Program-made: the position numbers and the translations under genes
The notes under the pieces: model-generated
Seen by the model: only the letters and a program-made list of their open reading frames with translations
The model's database searches: none
What the model was told of the DNA's origin: nothing
Part shown: piece after piece, positions 24,069 to 34,996 of the stretch
Layout of the letters: each line of letters begins with the position of its first letter
Position numbering within the stretch: position 1 is the stretch's first letter
Source: an uncultured Eggerthellaceae bacterium
Lineage (GTDB): Bacteria; Actinomycetota; Coriobacteriia; Coriobacteriales; Eggerthellaceae
Direction: 5' to 3'
Assembly: GCA_949840905.1 (NCBI GenBank)
Contig: CATKXW010000016.1
Span: 1-47,128, forward strand
DNA: 47,128 bases

Positions 24069-26105
24069 TTGGAGACTCTCACGCTCGGACTGCTGCTGCT
24101 GGCCGCAGTGCTGCTATCCTCCATCATCGACCAGGTGGTGCCCCGCATATCGCTGCCTCTCGTGCAGATCGCCACGGGCGTCATCATCGGCATGTTGGCC
24201 TCCGGCAGCATCGACATCGAGCTCGATCCCGAGATATTCCTCGTGCTGTTCATCGCGCCTTTGCTGTTCGACGAAGCGAAGAACGCCGATAAGGCGAGCC
24301 TTTGGCGCAACAGAAAGCCCATCCTCTCTCTCGCCATCGGGCTGGTGGTGGCCACCACGCTCATCATCGGCTTCGCGGTCAACTTCTTCATCCCCTCCAT
24401 CCCTTTGGCGGCAGCTTTCGCCTTGGGCGCGGCCCTCGGCCCCACCGATGCTGTGGCGGTCTCCTCCCTCTCCAAGCAGATAAGCATCCCTGAACGGGAG
24501 GCGAGCCTGCTCAAAGGCGAGCTGTTGCTGAACGACGCCTCGGGCATCGTATCGTTCCAGTTCGCTCTCGCAGCGGCCATCACCGGCACCTTCTCGCTGG
24601 CCCATGCCACCGTCGACTTCCTCATGGAGTTCATCGGCGGCCTGGTGGCCGGCGTCGTGTTGGGATTGCTCGCGAAGCTATTGGTGCGCAAAGTGCGCGA
24701 GATAGGCGTGGAGAACACGACCTTCCACGTGCTGTTCGAGGTGTTCACGCCGTTTCTAGTCTATCTGCTCTCCCAATCCATCCACGTGAGCGGCATCATC
24801 GCGGTGGTAGTGGCAGGGTTGTTCAACGTCATCGCGCCCCGCACCGACGGACCGGCCATCGCCCGCATGAACATCGTCTCTTCCAGCGTATGGCACGTCA
24901 TCACCTTCGCCCTCAATGGCATCGTGTTCGTGCTGCTGGGCACGCAGCTGCCCAATGCCATGCGCAGCACCTGGGACGACGTCTCCATCGACAACCTGTT
25001 GCTGATAGCCTACATCGTAGGGATCACGGTGGTGCTTCTTGGCATCCGCTTCATCTGGGTGCTATGCATGGAAAAGGTCCATCTTCGCGCGACCAAGGAG
25101 CGCTTCAGCAAGCGAAGCCTCCAAGAGGTTCTCATCACCACCCTTTCCGGGGCGAAGGGCACGATCACGCTCTCCATCATGTTCACCATCCCGGTCTACG
25201 TCTCGCTGGCCCCACCGGTGCGCTTCCCTCAGCGCGACCTGCTCATATTCCTCGCCTGCGGCGTCATCGTATGCACCTTGCTGATCGCCACGTTCATCGT
25301 GCCGCTGGTAGCTCCCAAGCGAAACGCCGCCCAGAACGAACAAGAGATGCGCCAACAGGAAGCCGAGACCATGATCGACATCCTGCGCAGCGTCATCGAG
25401 CACCTGGCCGCCCACCAGACCGACGAGAACCGCGCCTCCACCCAAGTGGTCATCCGCTCCTATAACGAGCGCATCGCCAACGTCAAGGATCACAACGACA
25501 TAGAGGACGAGGCCAACATCGCTTTGCGCATCCAGACCCTGCACTGGGAAGAAGAGCGCGTGCTGCAGATGCTCAACGAAGGAGAGGTATCGGGCCTGGC
25601 CGCCTATCGCTACATCAACCGGCTCGAGCACATCGAGCATCTCCTGCGCCACAGCCGAAACCGCTTCTCGCCGCGACGGGCAGCCTTCCGCGCCCGTACC
25701 CTGCTACGCCGCGGCGTGCACACCTTCGTGCGCGAGCTGCCGAACAGCAACATAACCGCCGGTACCGAGGAGATACGCAAGATACAGATAGCCGCCGAGC
25801 TCTATGTGATAGACATCCTGCGAGCCATGGTTGCCTCCCCCGATGAGGAAGTGCCCACCGAAGACGCGGCGAAGCTGCTGTTGGAGTACCAGAACTCGGT
25901 GGCCATCATCCAGAACAGCCTGCCCACGGTGACCAGCGCCATACGCATGGGAGACTGCACCGATGCGGTGAAGCGCTACGCTTACGGCGTGGAGCTGGAG
26001 CAGATCCAAGAGATGTACGAAGAGGAGCGCCTCACCCGCGCCACCGCCCGTCGTTTGCGCGAGAACGTGCAGATGATGCAGCTCGACCTGGACGACCGGC
26101 TCTAG
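24069..26105 (+). CDS. CPA1-family Na+(K+)/H+ antiporter with large cytoplasmic domain
   Basis: About 678 residues. The first 420 hold about 12-13 spans with CPA1 hallmarks: ALGAALGPTDAVAVSSLSKQ and the ion-binding ND motif in ELLLNDASGIVSFQFALA, and ATKERFSKRSLQEVLIT with LSGAKGTITLSI. Residues 430-678 are hydrophilic, helical and Glu/Arg-rich, with no CNBD or TrkA fold that I recognise. I choose the TTG at 24069, with AAAGGA 11-16 nt upstream; the ATG at 24000 lies inside the CDF gene. The stop overlaps, tail to tail, the stop of the next gene by 4 bp (CTAG). Confidence 0.87.
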   Translation: METLTLGLLLLAAVLLSSIIDQVVPRISLPLVQIATGVIIGMLASGSIDIELDPEIFLVLFIAPLLFDEAKNADKASLWRNRKPILSLAIGLVVATTLIIGFAVNFFIPSIPLAAAFALGAALGPTDAVAVSSLSKQISIPEREASLLKGELLLNDASGIVSFQFALAAAITGTFSLAHATVDFLMEFIGGLVAGVVLGLLAKLLVRKVREIGVENTTFHVLFEVFTPFLVYLLSQSIHVSGIIAVVVAGLFNVIAPRTDGPAIARMNIVSSSVWHVITFALNGIVFVLLGTQLPNAMRSTWDDVSIDNLLLIAYIVGITVVLLGIRFIWVLCMEKVHLRATKERFSKRSLQEVLITTLSGAKGTITLSIMFTIPVYVSLAPPVRFPQRDLLIFLACGVIVCTLLIATFIVPLVAPKRNAAQNEQEMRQQEAETMIDILRSVIEHLAAHQTDENRASTQVVIRSYNERIANVKDHNDIEDEANIALRIQTLHWEEERVLQMLNEGEVSGLAAYRYINRLEHIEHLLRHSRNRFSPRRAAFRARTLLRRGVHTFVRELPNSNITAGTEEIRKIQIAAELYVIDILRAMVASPDEEVPTEDAAKLLLEYQNSVAIIQNSLPTVTSAIRMGDCTDAVKRYAYGVELEQIQEMYEEERLTRATARRLRENVQMMQLDLDDRL

Positions 26106-26926
26106 GCCAGGGCCGCCAGCTGCTTGCGCGCCGGTGCCACCAACGCCAAGCGACCGCCGTTGCTCGCCACGAACTCGAGGCATTCCCGCTCACGAGCGAC
26201 ATCGCCGAGGCCATGGCATGCCTGGGCCTCCTTCCAGGCCGACTCCACGCGGATGCGCATGGGCAGCGCCGCATCGTCATGGACCCGACCGTAGAGGCTG
26301 CGCAAGGCGGCGTCATCGTGAGCCACAGCAGCCTGCAGCAACGTCTTCTGATCGTTCAGGAACTTCAGCGGATCGCTGGTCTGCGGTCCCTGCTGCAAGG
26401 TGGGCACTATGTCCAGCCCGCGCTCTACCAATGCCAAAGCTGCGGCGGCCCCTTGGGTCTTGGTCACCAGCGGCACAGCGTTCATGAGCACGCCCAACCG
26501 GATCGAATCGTTCTTCGCTGCATCTATGCTGCGCAGCATGGCCTCCTCGATGGCCCGAGCGCGATCGGTCTTCCCCTCATCCAGCAAGGCCTGCGCGTAG
26601 TAGGTGAGGAACCACGAGGCCATCACGTTATAGGGCTGCTGCATGGCGACGACCACCTCAGTGGCCGCATCGGTGAGCCCCTCAGGGTCGCACTGGTCGT
26701 TATAGCGTGCCAGCATGGCCTCGGTACGCTCGTCTGCTTTGCGACCGAAGAAGCTCTGCGCGGCCATCATCGAGCCGAACAGCAGCACCAAAAGCCCGAT
26801 GAGCCCCGGCAACGACGCAGCCATGATGGTACCGGTGACCGCGGCATACGCCGTCGAGGTCACCACCGGCACCGCCACCGCGACCACGCAGCACCAGATG
26901 ACGTACTTCTTGAAATATGGGAGCAT
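26102..26926 (-). CDS. Membrane-anchored helical-repeat (TPR-like) protein, unknown function
   Basis: 274 residues. Two hydrophobic segments at about 8-30 and 36-58 form a membrane hairpin, followed by a cytosolic helical domain with alternating small and bulky residues (ASWFLTYYAQALLDEGKTDRA, AALALVERGLDIVPTLQ, AWKEAQACHGLGDVARE) typical of degenerate TPR repeats. The start at 26926 has AAGGAGGAG about 7 nt upstream. It follows the MATE gene by 52 nt. No catalytic motif is seen; a role as a scaffold would be a guess. Confidence 0.7.
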   Translation of the reverse strand: MLPYFKKYVIWCCVVAVAVPVVTSTAYAAVTGTIMAASLPGLIGLLVLLFGSMMAAQSFFGRKADERTEAMLARYNDQCDPEGLTDAATEVVVAMQQPYNVMASWFLTYYAQALLDEGKTDRARAIEEAMLRSIDAAKNDSIRLGVLMNAVPLVTKTQGAAAALALVERGLDIVPTLQQGPQTSDPLKFLNDQKTLLQAAVAHDDAALRSLYGRVHDDAALPMRIRVESAWKEAQACHGLGDVARERECLEFVASNGGRLALVAPARKQLAALA

Positions 26927-26978
26927 GAAGCCCTCCTCCTTCTGACCCTCGCGCCCGCGAGCGCGAGCTCTCATCGAA

Positions 26979-28460
26979 CTATAGCAAATCGGCCTCCATG
27001 CGGCGAAGGCGACGCATCTCCCATACGATGAACAGAGCTGTGGTGAAGATAGAGAGGAAATCGGCGATGGGAGCGGCGTAATAGAGAGCATCGAGGCCGG
27101 TCAGGGCCGGATCCATCTGCGGCAGGATGCTCGGCATGACCAGCAGCAAGGGTACCAGGAACAGTATCTGGCGCGTGAGGGTGAGGAAGATCGACTTCGC
27201 CGGCTGGCCGGTTGCCTGGAAGTAGTTCGCGCCCACGATCTGGAATCCCACGAAGGGCAGCATGAGGAACTGCACCTTCAACGCGAACACCGTGAAGGTC
27301 ACCAGCGCCTCGTGGGTGATGCCGAAGGCGGCGACGATGGCCTCAGGGAACAGCATGATGAGACCCCACTCCACCACCGCGATGGCCGTGGCCAGCGCTA
27401 TGCCGAGCCACAGCGTCTGACGCACTCGCTTCACGTTCTTCGCTCCGTAGTTGTAGCCGAGGAGCGGCTGGAGGGCGACGGCCGTGCCGATGAGGGGCAT
27501 GACGGAGAACATGCCGATGCGGTTGATGACGCCGATGGAGGCAAGAGCGTCCACCGCGCCGATGGGACTCAGAGCGCCATAGAAGGCCAGCTGATAGTTC
27601 AGCACGAAGTTCACCACGGCCATGCCCGCCTGGATAGCGAAGCTCGGGAAGCCGAAGGCGAGGATAGTGCCCATGATGCGCGGCGCGGGCACCATGCATC
27701 GCAGGTGCAGACGGAGCGCCACTCCCTTGGTGAACAGGAAGTACCACAGCACCGCCACCACCGAGCAGGCTTGTCCGGCCAAGGTGGCCAGAGCGCTGCC
27801 GGCCACGCCCCAGCCCAGAAGGATCACGAACCAGTAGTTGAACGCTGTTGCGGCCACCAGGCCCACCACCATGGTGCCCAGCGCTCGGTTCGGAGCCCCG
27901 CAGGTCCGGATGAAGTTGTTGACGCCCATGCCGATGGATTGCAGCACGAAGCCGAAGCAGAGTATCTGGATGAACGTGCGAGCGTAGGGCCGCACCTCAT
28001 CGGTAGCGCTCGATGCCGTCAACAACATGTCGAGCAACACTGGGTTCGCTGCCGCGAACGCCACCAGAAGCCACAGGATGATGCTGAGCGTCACCACGTT
28101 GCCCAGCGACCGCTCGGCCGCCGCCCGATCGCCCTGGCCCAAGCGCAGCGCCGCTAGAGCGTTGCCGCCGTTGCCCACGAGCATCGCCAAAGCCATGAAC
28201 ACGATCATGATGGGATTGGCCACGGTAACGGCCGAGAGCCCTATCTCGCCTACTGCATGGCCGAGGAATATGGAGTCGATGAGGTTATAGGAACCGTTCA
28301 CCACCATGCCCACGATGGAGGGCACCGCGAACTCGATGATGAGCTTCGGCACCGAGGCGGTGCCCATGCGGGCCACGCGCTCGGAAGCCCCCTCCGAAGC
28401 GGCGGGGCGCTGGCCTTCCTTCACTTTGATGTGCTGGCGTATCTCGTCTTTATCGGTCAT
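26979..28460 (-). CDS. MATE-family multidrug efflux transporter
   Basis: 493 residues with 12 hydrophobic spans and a hydrophilic N-terminus of about 30 residues. Family marks: FAVPSIVGMVVNGSYNLIDS, GNGGNALAALRLGQGD, GVNNFIRTCGAPNRA and, in the second half, QPLLGYNYGAKN and FQATGQPAKS. The closest named relatives by these motifs are MepA/DinF-like MATE pumps that expel cationic drugs using Na+ or H+ gradients. It lies 30 nt after the metallopeptidase gene in the hppA-rnhA-rsmI unit, which would make an ion gradient from HppA a plausible energy source. Confidence 0.9.
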   Translation of the reverse strand: MTDKDEIRQHIKVKEGQRPAASEGASERVARMGTASVPKLIIEFAVPSIVGMVVNGSYNLIDSIFLGHAVGEIGLSAVTVANPIMIVFMALAMLVGNGGNALAALRLGQGDRAAAERSLGNVVTLSIILWLLVAFAAANPVLLDMLLTASSATDEVRPYARTFIQILCFGFVLQSIGMGVNNFIRTCGAPNRALGTMVVGLVAATAFNYWFVILLGWGVAGSALATLAGQACSVVAVLWYFLFTKGVALRLHLRCMVPAPRIMGTILAFGFPSFAIQAGMAVVNFVLNYQLAFYGALSPIGAVDALASIGVINRIGMFSVMPLIGTAVALQPLLGYNYGAKNVKRVRQTLWLGIALATAIAVVEWGLIMLFPEAIVAAFGITHEALVTFTVFALKVQFLMLPFVGFQIVGANYFQATGQPAKSIFLTLTRQILFLVPLLLVMPSILPQMDPALTGLDALYYAAPIADFLSIFTTALFIVWEMRRLRRMEADLL

Positions 28461-28490
28461 CGTCGCGCTCTTCTCCCCTTCATCACAGCC

Positions 28491-29060
28491 TTACCTCAGC
28501 TTCGCTCGTCGCTCTCTCCAATCGGGCATGAAACCATCCATGAGCTGGTGGAATCGAGGGCCATGACCGCGTTCCAGCAGATGGCACAGCTCATGGACCA
28601 CCACGTACTCGAGACATTCTGGCGGATAGAGAGCCAAGCGGACGTTCAAGCAGATGCGCCCGGTCGCAGGCTGACAGCTTCCCCAGCGGCTCTTCATGTT
28701 GCGATAGGCCAACGCACCGGCCTTCACGCCCATCAGGGGCTCCCAAGCCTCTACCAACGCAGGCGCGCAAGCGCTCACCACCTCCCGCCACGCCCTCACA
28801 TCCTCCGCAGTGGCGGTCTCGGCCCGGGCTAGAGGGGAATCCGCCATGGCGGCTCGCTGGCGCAGCACCCATGGCATCTTGGCGCGCACCAGATCGACCA
28901 CCACGGACGGATCGGTGCCGAAGGGCACGCTCGCGACCAGCGCGCCATCGGGCGGGCGTAGTCGCAGATTCAGGCTCTTGATCGCCTTGGCCGTCACCGT
29001 CACCAGCTCGCCGTCGACATCGATGACGAAACGCTCGGAAGGCCGCTCGCGCCGCAGCAT
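28491..29060 (-). CDS. YgjP-like zinc metallopeptidase (DUF45/M48-related)
   Basis: 189 residues. The zinc motif HELCH is in YVVVHELCHLLERGHGPRF, and the third ligand is probably the His of GPRFHQLM. The N-terminal half carries the family elements KSLNLRLRPPDGALVASVPF and the region KSRWGSC near residue 122. Family members (YgjP, DUF45) are predicted metal-dependent hydrolases whose substrate is not known. It lies 12 nt after rsmI. Confidence 0.87.
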   Translation of the reverse strand: MLRRERPSERFVIDVDGELVTVTAKAIKSLNLRLRPPDGALVASVPFGTDPSVVVDLVRAKMPWVLRQRAAMADSPLARAETATAEDVRAWREVVSACAPALVEAWEPLMGVKAGALAYRNMKSRWGSCQPATGRICLNVRLALYPPECLEYVVVHELCHLLERGHGPRFHQLMDGFMPDWRERRAKLR

Positions 29061-29072
29061 CGCCCGACGCCC

Positions 29073-29966
29073 TCAGCGCTCTTCGCCGGCGCTGCGAGCC
29101 GCCTTCAGCGCCTCCATGGCGAGCTCATAGGCATCGTTGCGCGGGATATGGAAGGCAGCCGTCAGCCGAGCGGCCAGGTCCTTGGTGCGCAGGCCCTCGC
29201 ATGCCAGATCGCGAGCCAGCCGTGCGGCCTCTTCATGGGCCGACGCCTCCTCGGCCGCTCGCTCTTCCGCAGCAGGCGCGTCGATGACCAGCGCTATCTC
29301 GCCCTTCACGCTCCCCTGCTCCTCGATGCGGCGTCCGAACAGCTCGCTCAGCTCCGCAGCCGTTCCGCGCGCCACCTCCTCGTGCAGCTTCGTCAGCTCA
29401 CGGCATACCGCCACCGTCCGCTGCGGGAACGCTTCAGCGATGTTCGCCAATGTAGCGCACAACCGCTTGGGGCTCTCATAGAACACCAGAGCCGCGTCCA
29501 GCTCGCGCAGCGAGTCGAGCAGTGCACGCTGCTCGGCGGCCTTGCGCGGCAGGAACGCTCCGAAATAGAAATGAGGGCTCGCTGTGCCGCTCATCACGTA
29601 GGCGAGCGGGGCTGCGCTCGCACCGGGCAGTACCTCGAAGGGAACGGCGCCCTTTCGCGCAGCCGCCACCAGGCGCATGCCCGGATCGGACACCCCGGGC
29701 ATGCCAGCATCGGTACAGTAGGCGATAGCCTCCCCTGCCCGCACCCGTTCGACCACCTCGGCAGCCTTCGCCTCCATGAGCGTCTCATCGAGGCGCAGAA
29801 GCGGCACCGAGATGCTATGGGCCGCCAGCAGCTTGCCGGTGACCCGCGTGTCCTCGGCATACACCGCATCCGCCCGCCGCAGCGTCTCCAGCCCGCGCAT
29901 CGTGATATCGGCCAAAGTGCCGATGGGCGTGGGCACCAGGCTCAGCATGCCGGCAGGACCGCTCAT
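29073..29966 (-). CDS. rsmI: 16S rRNA 2'-O-ribose C1402 methyltransferase
   Basis: 297 residues, tetrapyrrole-methylase fold. Motifs: LVPTPIGTLADITMRGLETL at the N-terminus, AEDTRVTGKLL, DAGMPGVSDPG, VLPGASA and FYESPKR. It methylates C1402 in the decoding centre together with RsmH. The C-terminal part (about 230-297) is alanine/glutamate-rich. The start overlaps the stop of rnhA by 4 bp (ATGA), which is clear translational coupling. Confidence 0.93.
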   Translation of the reverse strand: MSGPAGMLSLVPTPIGTLADITMRGLETLRRADAVYAEDTRVTGKLLAAHSISVPLLRLDETLMEAKAAEVVERVRAGEAIAYCTDAGMPGVSDPGMRLVAAARKGAVPFEVLPGASAAPLAYVMSGTASPHFYFGAFLPRKAAEQRALLDSLRELDAALVFYESPKRLCATLANIAEAFPQRTVAVCRELTKLHEEVARGTAAELSELFGRRIEEQGSVKGEIALVIDAPAAEERAAEEASAHEEAARLARDLACEGLRTKDLAARLTAAFHIPRNDAYELAMEALKAARSAGEER

Positions 29967-30460
29967 AGCATGCCCTGCTCATCGGCGACGAATCCGATAT
30001 CTTCCAAGAGCTCGATGCCATCGGCCGCTGCGGTAGCGAGCTCGTCGCAGCGCTCGTTCAACGGATGGCCCGCATGGCCCTTCACCCACGAGAACGTCAC
30101 CTCATGGGGCTCCATGGCTAGAAGCAGCCGCTTCCAGAGGTCCACGTTCTTCACCGGCTGTTTCTGGGAATTGCGCCAGCGCTTTCGCTGCCAGCCGTCT
30201 ATCCAATGCTGGTTGAACGCGTTGACCACGTACTGCGAGTCGGAATGCACCTCCACCTCGCAGGCGCTCTTCAACGCCTCCAGCGCCACGATGACGGCCA
30301 GAAGCTCCATGCGGTTGTTCGTCGTACGGGCATAACCGGCAGAAAGCTCGCGCGAGGCCGTGCTCCCGTCGCGCAGAACGCACGTGAGCACGGCCCCGTA
30401 GCCACCGGGGCCCGGGTTTCCCCGGGAAGCCCCGTCGGTATATATGGTGACCTTCTGCAT
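29963..30460 (-). CDS. rnhA: Ribonuclease HI
   Basis: 165 residues. The carboxylate active site is complete: Asp9 in IYTDGASRGNPGPGG, Glu in NNRMELLAVI, Asp in HSDSQYVVNAF and Asp in NERCDELA; the basic handle (GWQRKRWRNSQKQP) is also present. It degrades the RNA strand of RNA-DNA hybrids. The gene starts 7 nt after hppA and overlaps rsmI by 4 bp. Confidence 0.95.
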   Translation of the reverse strand: MQKVTIYTDGASRGNPGPGGYGAVLTCVLRDGSTASRELSAGYARTTNNRMELLAVIVALEALKSACEVEVHSDSQYVVNAFNQHWIDGWQRKRWRNSQKQPVKNVDLWKRLLLAMEPHEVTFSWVKGHAGHPLNERCDELATAAADGIELLEDIGFVADEQGML

Positions 30461-30467
30461 CTACCTC

Positions 30468-32597
<2,130 letters not shown>

Positions 32598-32737
32598 CTT
32601 CTTTCTCCTTCTCTTCTTCGTTGCACTGATTCCACGTTCAGTAGGCCCATTCTATCCAAAGAAGCCCCGCGCTGGGGCCGCCCACGGCCAAGAATGGGCG
32701 AACCTGGGCCACGGACGCGCGAACGGCGCTCCCTCGC

Positions 32738-32746
32738 TGATATACT
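32738..32746 (+). promoter_or_regulatory. Putative extended -10 promoter of the sulfatase gene
   Basis: TGATATACT (TG at 32738-32739, TATACT at 32741-32746) fits the extended -10 pattern. A start near 32753 would leave a leader of about 38 nt and rules out starts further upstream. Confidence 0.5.
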
Positions 32747-32790
32747 GCCAGTTCGCGCTCGATCCTCCCTATCGTCCTTTAGCGAAAGCA

Positions 32791-34776
32791 GTGTCTCTAC
32801 CCGTGAACCCCGGTCATGACGCATCCCGACGCTCCTCCACCGAGGGCCCGACGACCTCCCTGCTCCGCCGAGCTTACGCGCTCTTCGCTTCCTCCTCCAT
32901 CGCTACCCAGACGCTCATCGCGCTCGTCAGCATCGCTTTGGCCTTCGTGCTGCTCGAGCTGCCTTGGAACTCCCAGCTGCTGGCCATGGATAGCGCGTAT
33001 GCCACCGCGAACCTCGGCATCCTCGCGCTGCTGTTCACCGTGTCGTTCCTCCTGGGACAGCGCACGCGCACCGCAGCGGCCGTCTTCGTCGGGGCATGTC
33101 TGCTCACGGGCATCGCCAACCATTTCATCGTGGAGTTCAAAGGGCAGCCCATCGTGCCGGCCGACCTATTCGCCCTCGGCACGGCCGCTTCCGTCAGCGG
33201 CGGCTACGTCCTCACCCCCGGTGGACGCGTCGTGGCGTGCTGTGCGCTCTACGGTGCCTATCTGGTGCTGCTGCGCTTCCTGCCCCTCGCTGCCGCCCAT
33301 GGCCCAGGCACGGCGCAAAGAGCGGGAGCCGTTGCAGCGAACTTGCTGTGCGCCCTCGCATTCGCCCTAGTGGGCGCGAACCATCTTTCCACCACCGACC
33401 TTCATGAGGCTTACGGTTGCACGGTGGACGTATGGGACGTGCGCGGCTCCTACGCCTCCCAAGGCACCGCGCTGTGCTTCCTCACCCGCTTCCAGCAGCT
33501 CACCCCCAGCGAGCCGGCCGCCTATTCGGCTGCCTTGGCCGACGAGCTCCTGGCTGCTGATCGCGCCCGCGCCGAAGGCGATCCCCTCGACGGGCCGACG
33601 CTGGTACAGGCTTCCTACGAGGCGGATGGAGCGCAGCCCGTCGAGATCGTGCGGCCCCATATCATCGCCGTCATGAACGAGACGTTCTCCGACCTGTCCG
33701 CCTACCCAGGCCTCGAGGACAGCGCGGCTCGCACCCGCTACGTTCACACCCTCACTGAGCAGAGCGCTTATGGGGGCACCGCATACGTGTCGGCCCTGGG
33801 CGGGGGCACCTGCAACAGCGAGTTCGAGTTCCTCACAGGCGCCACGTTGGGCAACCTCGGTGGCGGCGAATATCCCTACATGCTCTATGACCTCGACGGC
33901 GCGTCGAACCTCGCAGACCATCTGGCACGACTAGGCTATGGCACTCACGCCATCCATCCGGCCGAAGCCAGCAACTGGCGGCGCGACATGGTCTATGACC
34001 AGCTAGGATTCGAGAGCTTCGACGACATCCTCACGTTCAAAGCGCTCCCCGACTACGAAGAGAGCCTCTTCCGTCGCCTCGTTAGCGACCGCCGCACCTA
34101 CGAGCAGGCCTTGAAGCTGATCGATGAAGCCGAAGGACCGCAGTTCGTCTTCGACGTCACCATCCAGAACCACGGCGGCTACGAGACGCAGCTCATCGAC
34201 GAGGGCGAGCGCAGCAGCATCTCTTGCGATGCCCTCGACCAGACAGCTCGCAACGAGCTGGAGGAGTTCGTCAGCTGCATCAACGCCTCCGAAGACGACC
34301 TGCGCTTCCTCGTCAACGAGCTACGAGCGCGTCAAGATCCCATCGTGCTCTGCTTCTTCGGCGACCACCAGCCCGGCTTCGCCGATCGCCTCTACGAGCG
34401 CACCTACGGCTCCAGCATCGACGGCGTGCCGTTGGAGATGGTGCAGCGTCGTTTCAGCGTACCCTATTTCATCTGGGGAAACGATGCTGCCTGCCAGCTC
34501 GGCTATGCTCAAGGAGCGCCGGGTGGGCACGGGGGGCCGGCCGCGCCCCACAGCAGCCTGAACTACCTCGGCTCGCTGTTGCTGGACGCCTGCGCCCTGC
34601 CCCAGAGCGACTACAGCGCTTTTTTGTCCACCATCCGCCAGGCGATACCCGCCATCAACATGAACGGCTATATGACCGCCGATGAGAGCTGGCATTGGTT
34701 CGATCAGAGCGCCGGTGCCGACGAACAGCTCTGGCAATACTCCGTCGTGCAGTTCCGCAACCTCTTCGGCCGCTAG
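32791..34776 (+). CDS. LTA-synthase-like membrane sulfatase (alkaline phosphatase superfamily)
   Basis: About 661 residues. Five or so N-terminal spans are followed by an extracellular sulfatase-type domain from about residue 285. Likely active-site elements: MNETFSDLSAYP (metal-binding Glu), GGGTCNSEFEFLTG (nucleophilic Thr), and FFGDHQPGF (Asp-His metal site), the same order as in LtaS-type phosphoglycerol transferases. It probably adds glycerophosphate or a related group to an envelope glycolipid or polymer; whether it makes lipoteichoic acid is not known. I take the GTG at 32791 as start because it fits the -10 at 32741; the frame is open further upstream across the hppA start, which I reject. 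Confidence 0.83.
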   Translation: MSLPVNPGHDASRRSSTEGPTTSLLRRAYALFASSSIATQTLIALVSIALAFVLLELPWNSQLLAMDSAYATANLGILALLFTVSFLLGQRTRTAAAVFVGACLLTGIANHFIVEFKGQPIVPADLFALGTAASVSGGYVLTPGGRVVACCALYGAYLVLLRFLPLAAAHGPGTAQRAGAVAANLLCALAFALVGANHLSTTDLHEAYGCTVDVWDVRGSYASQGTALCFLTRFQQLTPSEPAAYSAALADELLAADRARAEGDPLDGPTLVQASYEADGAQPVEIVRPHIIAVMNETFSDLSAYPGLEDSAARTRYVHTLTEQSAYGGTAYVSALGGGTCNSEFEFLTGATLGNLGGGEYPYMLYDLDGASNLADHLARLGYGTHAIHPAEASNWRRDMVYDQLGFESFDDILTFKALPDYEESLFRRLVSDRRTYEQALKLIDEAEGPQFVFDVTIQNHGGYETQLIDEGERSSISCDALDQTARNELEEFVSCINASEDDLRFLVNELRARQDPIVLCFFGDHQPGFADRLYERTYGSSIDGVPLEMVQRRFSVPYFIWGNDAACQLGYAQGAPGGHGGPAAPHSSLNYLGSLLLDACALPQSDYSAFLSTIRQAIPAINMNGYMTADESWHWFDQSAGADEQLWQYSVVQFRNLFGR

Positions 34777-34870
34777 AAGCCGAGGCTAGCCGCCGATCGA
34801 CCTCTCTCTTTTCGTCCTCACCGCTCATCGCTGTCGCTCGAACGACTGCGAGACGGTCCGGCGACAGCCC

Positions 34871-34884
34871 CAGCTGGCCAGCTG
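34871..34884. repeat. Perfect 14-bp palindrome
   Basis: CAGCTGGCCAGCTG is self-complementary. It lies in the 220-bp gap between two convergent genes (sulfatase and ribF), with two further repeats nearby, and may help end transcription. Confidence 0.6.
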
Positions 34885-34914
34885 CTCAGAGCATCAAGCA
34901 TCAGCGCCTACCAT

Positions 34915-34958
34915 GATCTTCGGATGAGCCTGCCCTCCTGAAGACGAAGCCGAAGATC
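34915..34958. repeat. 9-bp inverted repeat in convergent gap
   Basis: GATCTTCGG (34915-34923) and CCGAAGATC (34950-34958) are exact complements with 26 bases between them. No T run follows on either strand. It could fold in either transcript as a bidirectional end structure. Confidence 0.5.
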
Positions 34959-34960
34959 GC

Positions 34961-34986
34961 GACCGCCGAGCTTGACCGCCGAGCTT
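34961..34986. repeat. Tandem duplication of 13 bp
   Basis: gaccgccgagctt occurs twice without a spacer (34961-34973 and 34974-34986), just after the end of ribF. It looks like a simple local duplication. Confidence 0.75.
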
Positions 34987-34996
34987 GCCGGATAGG

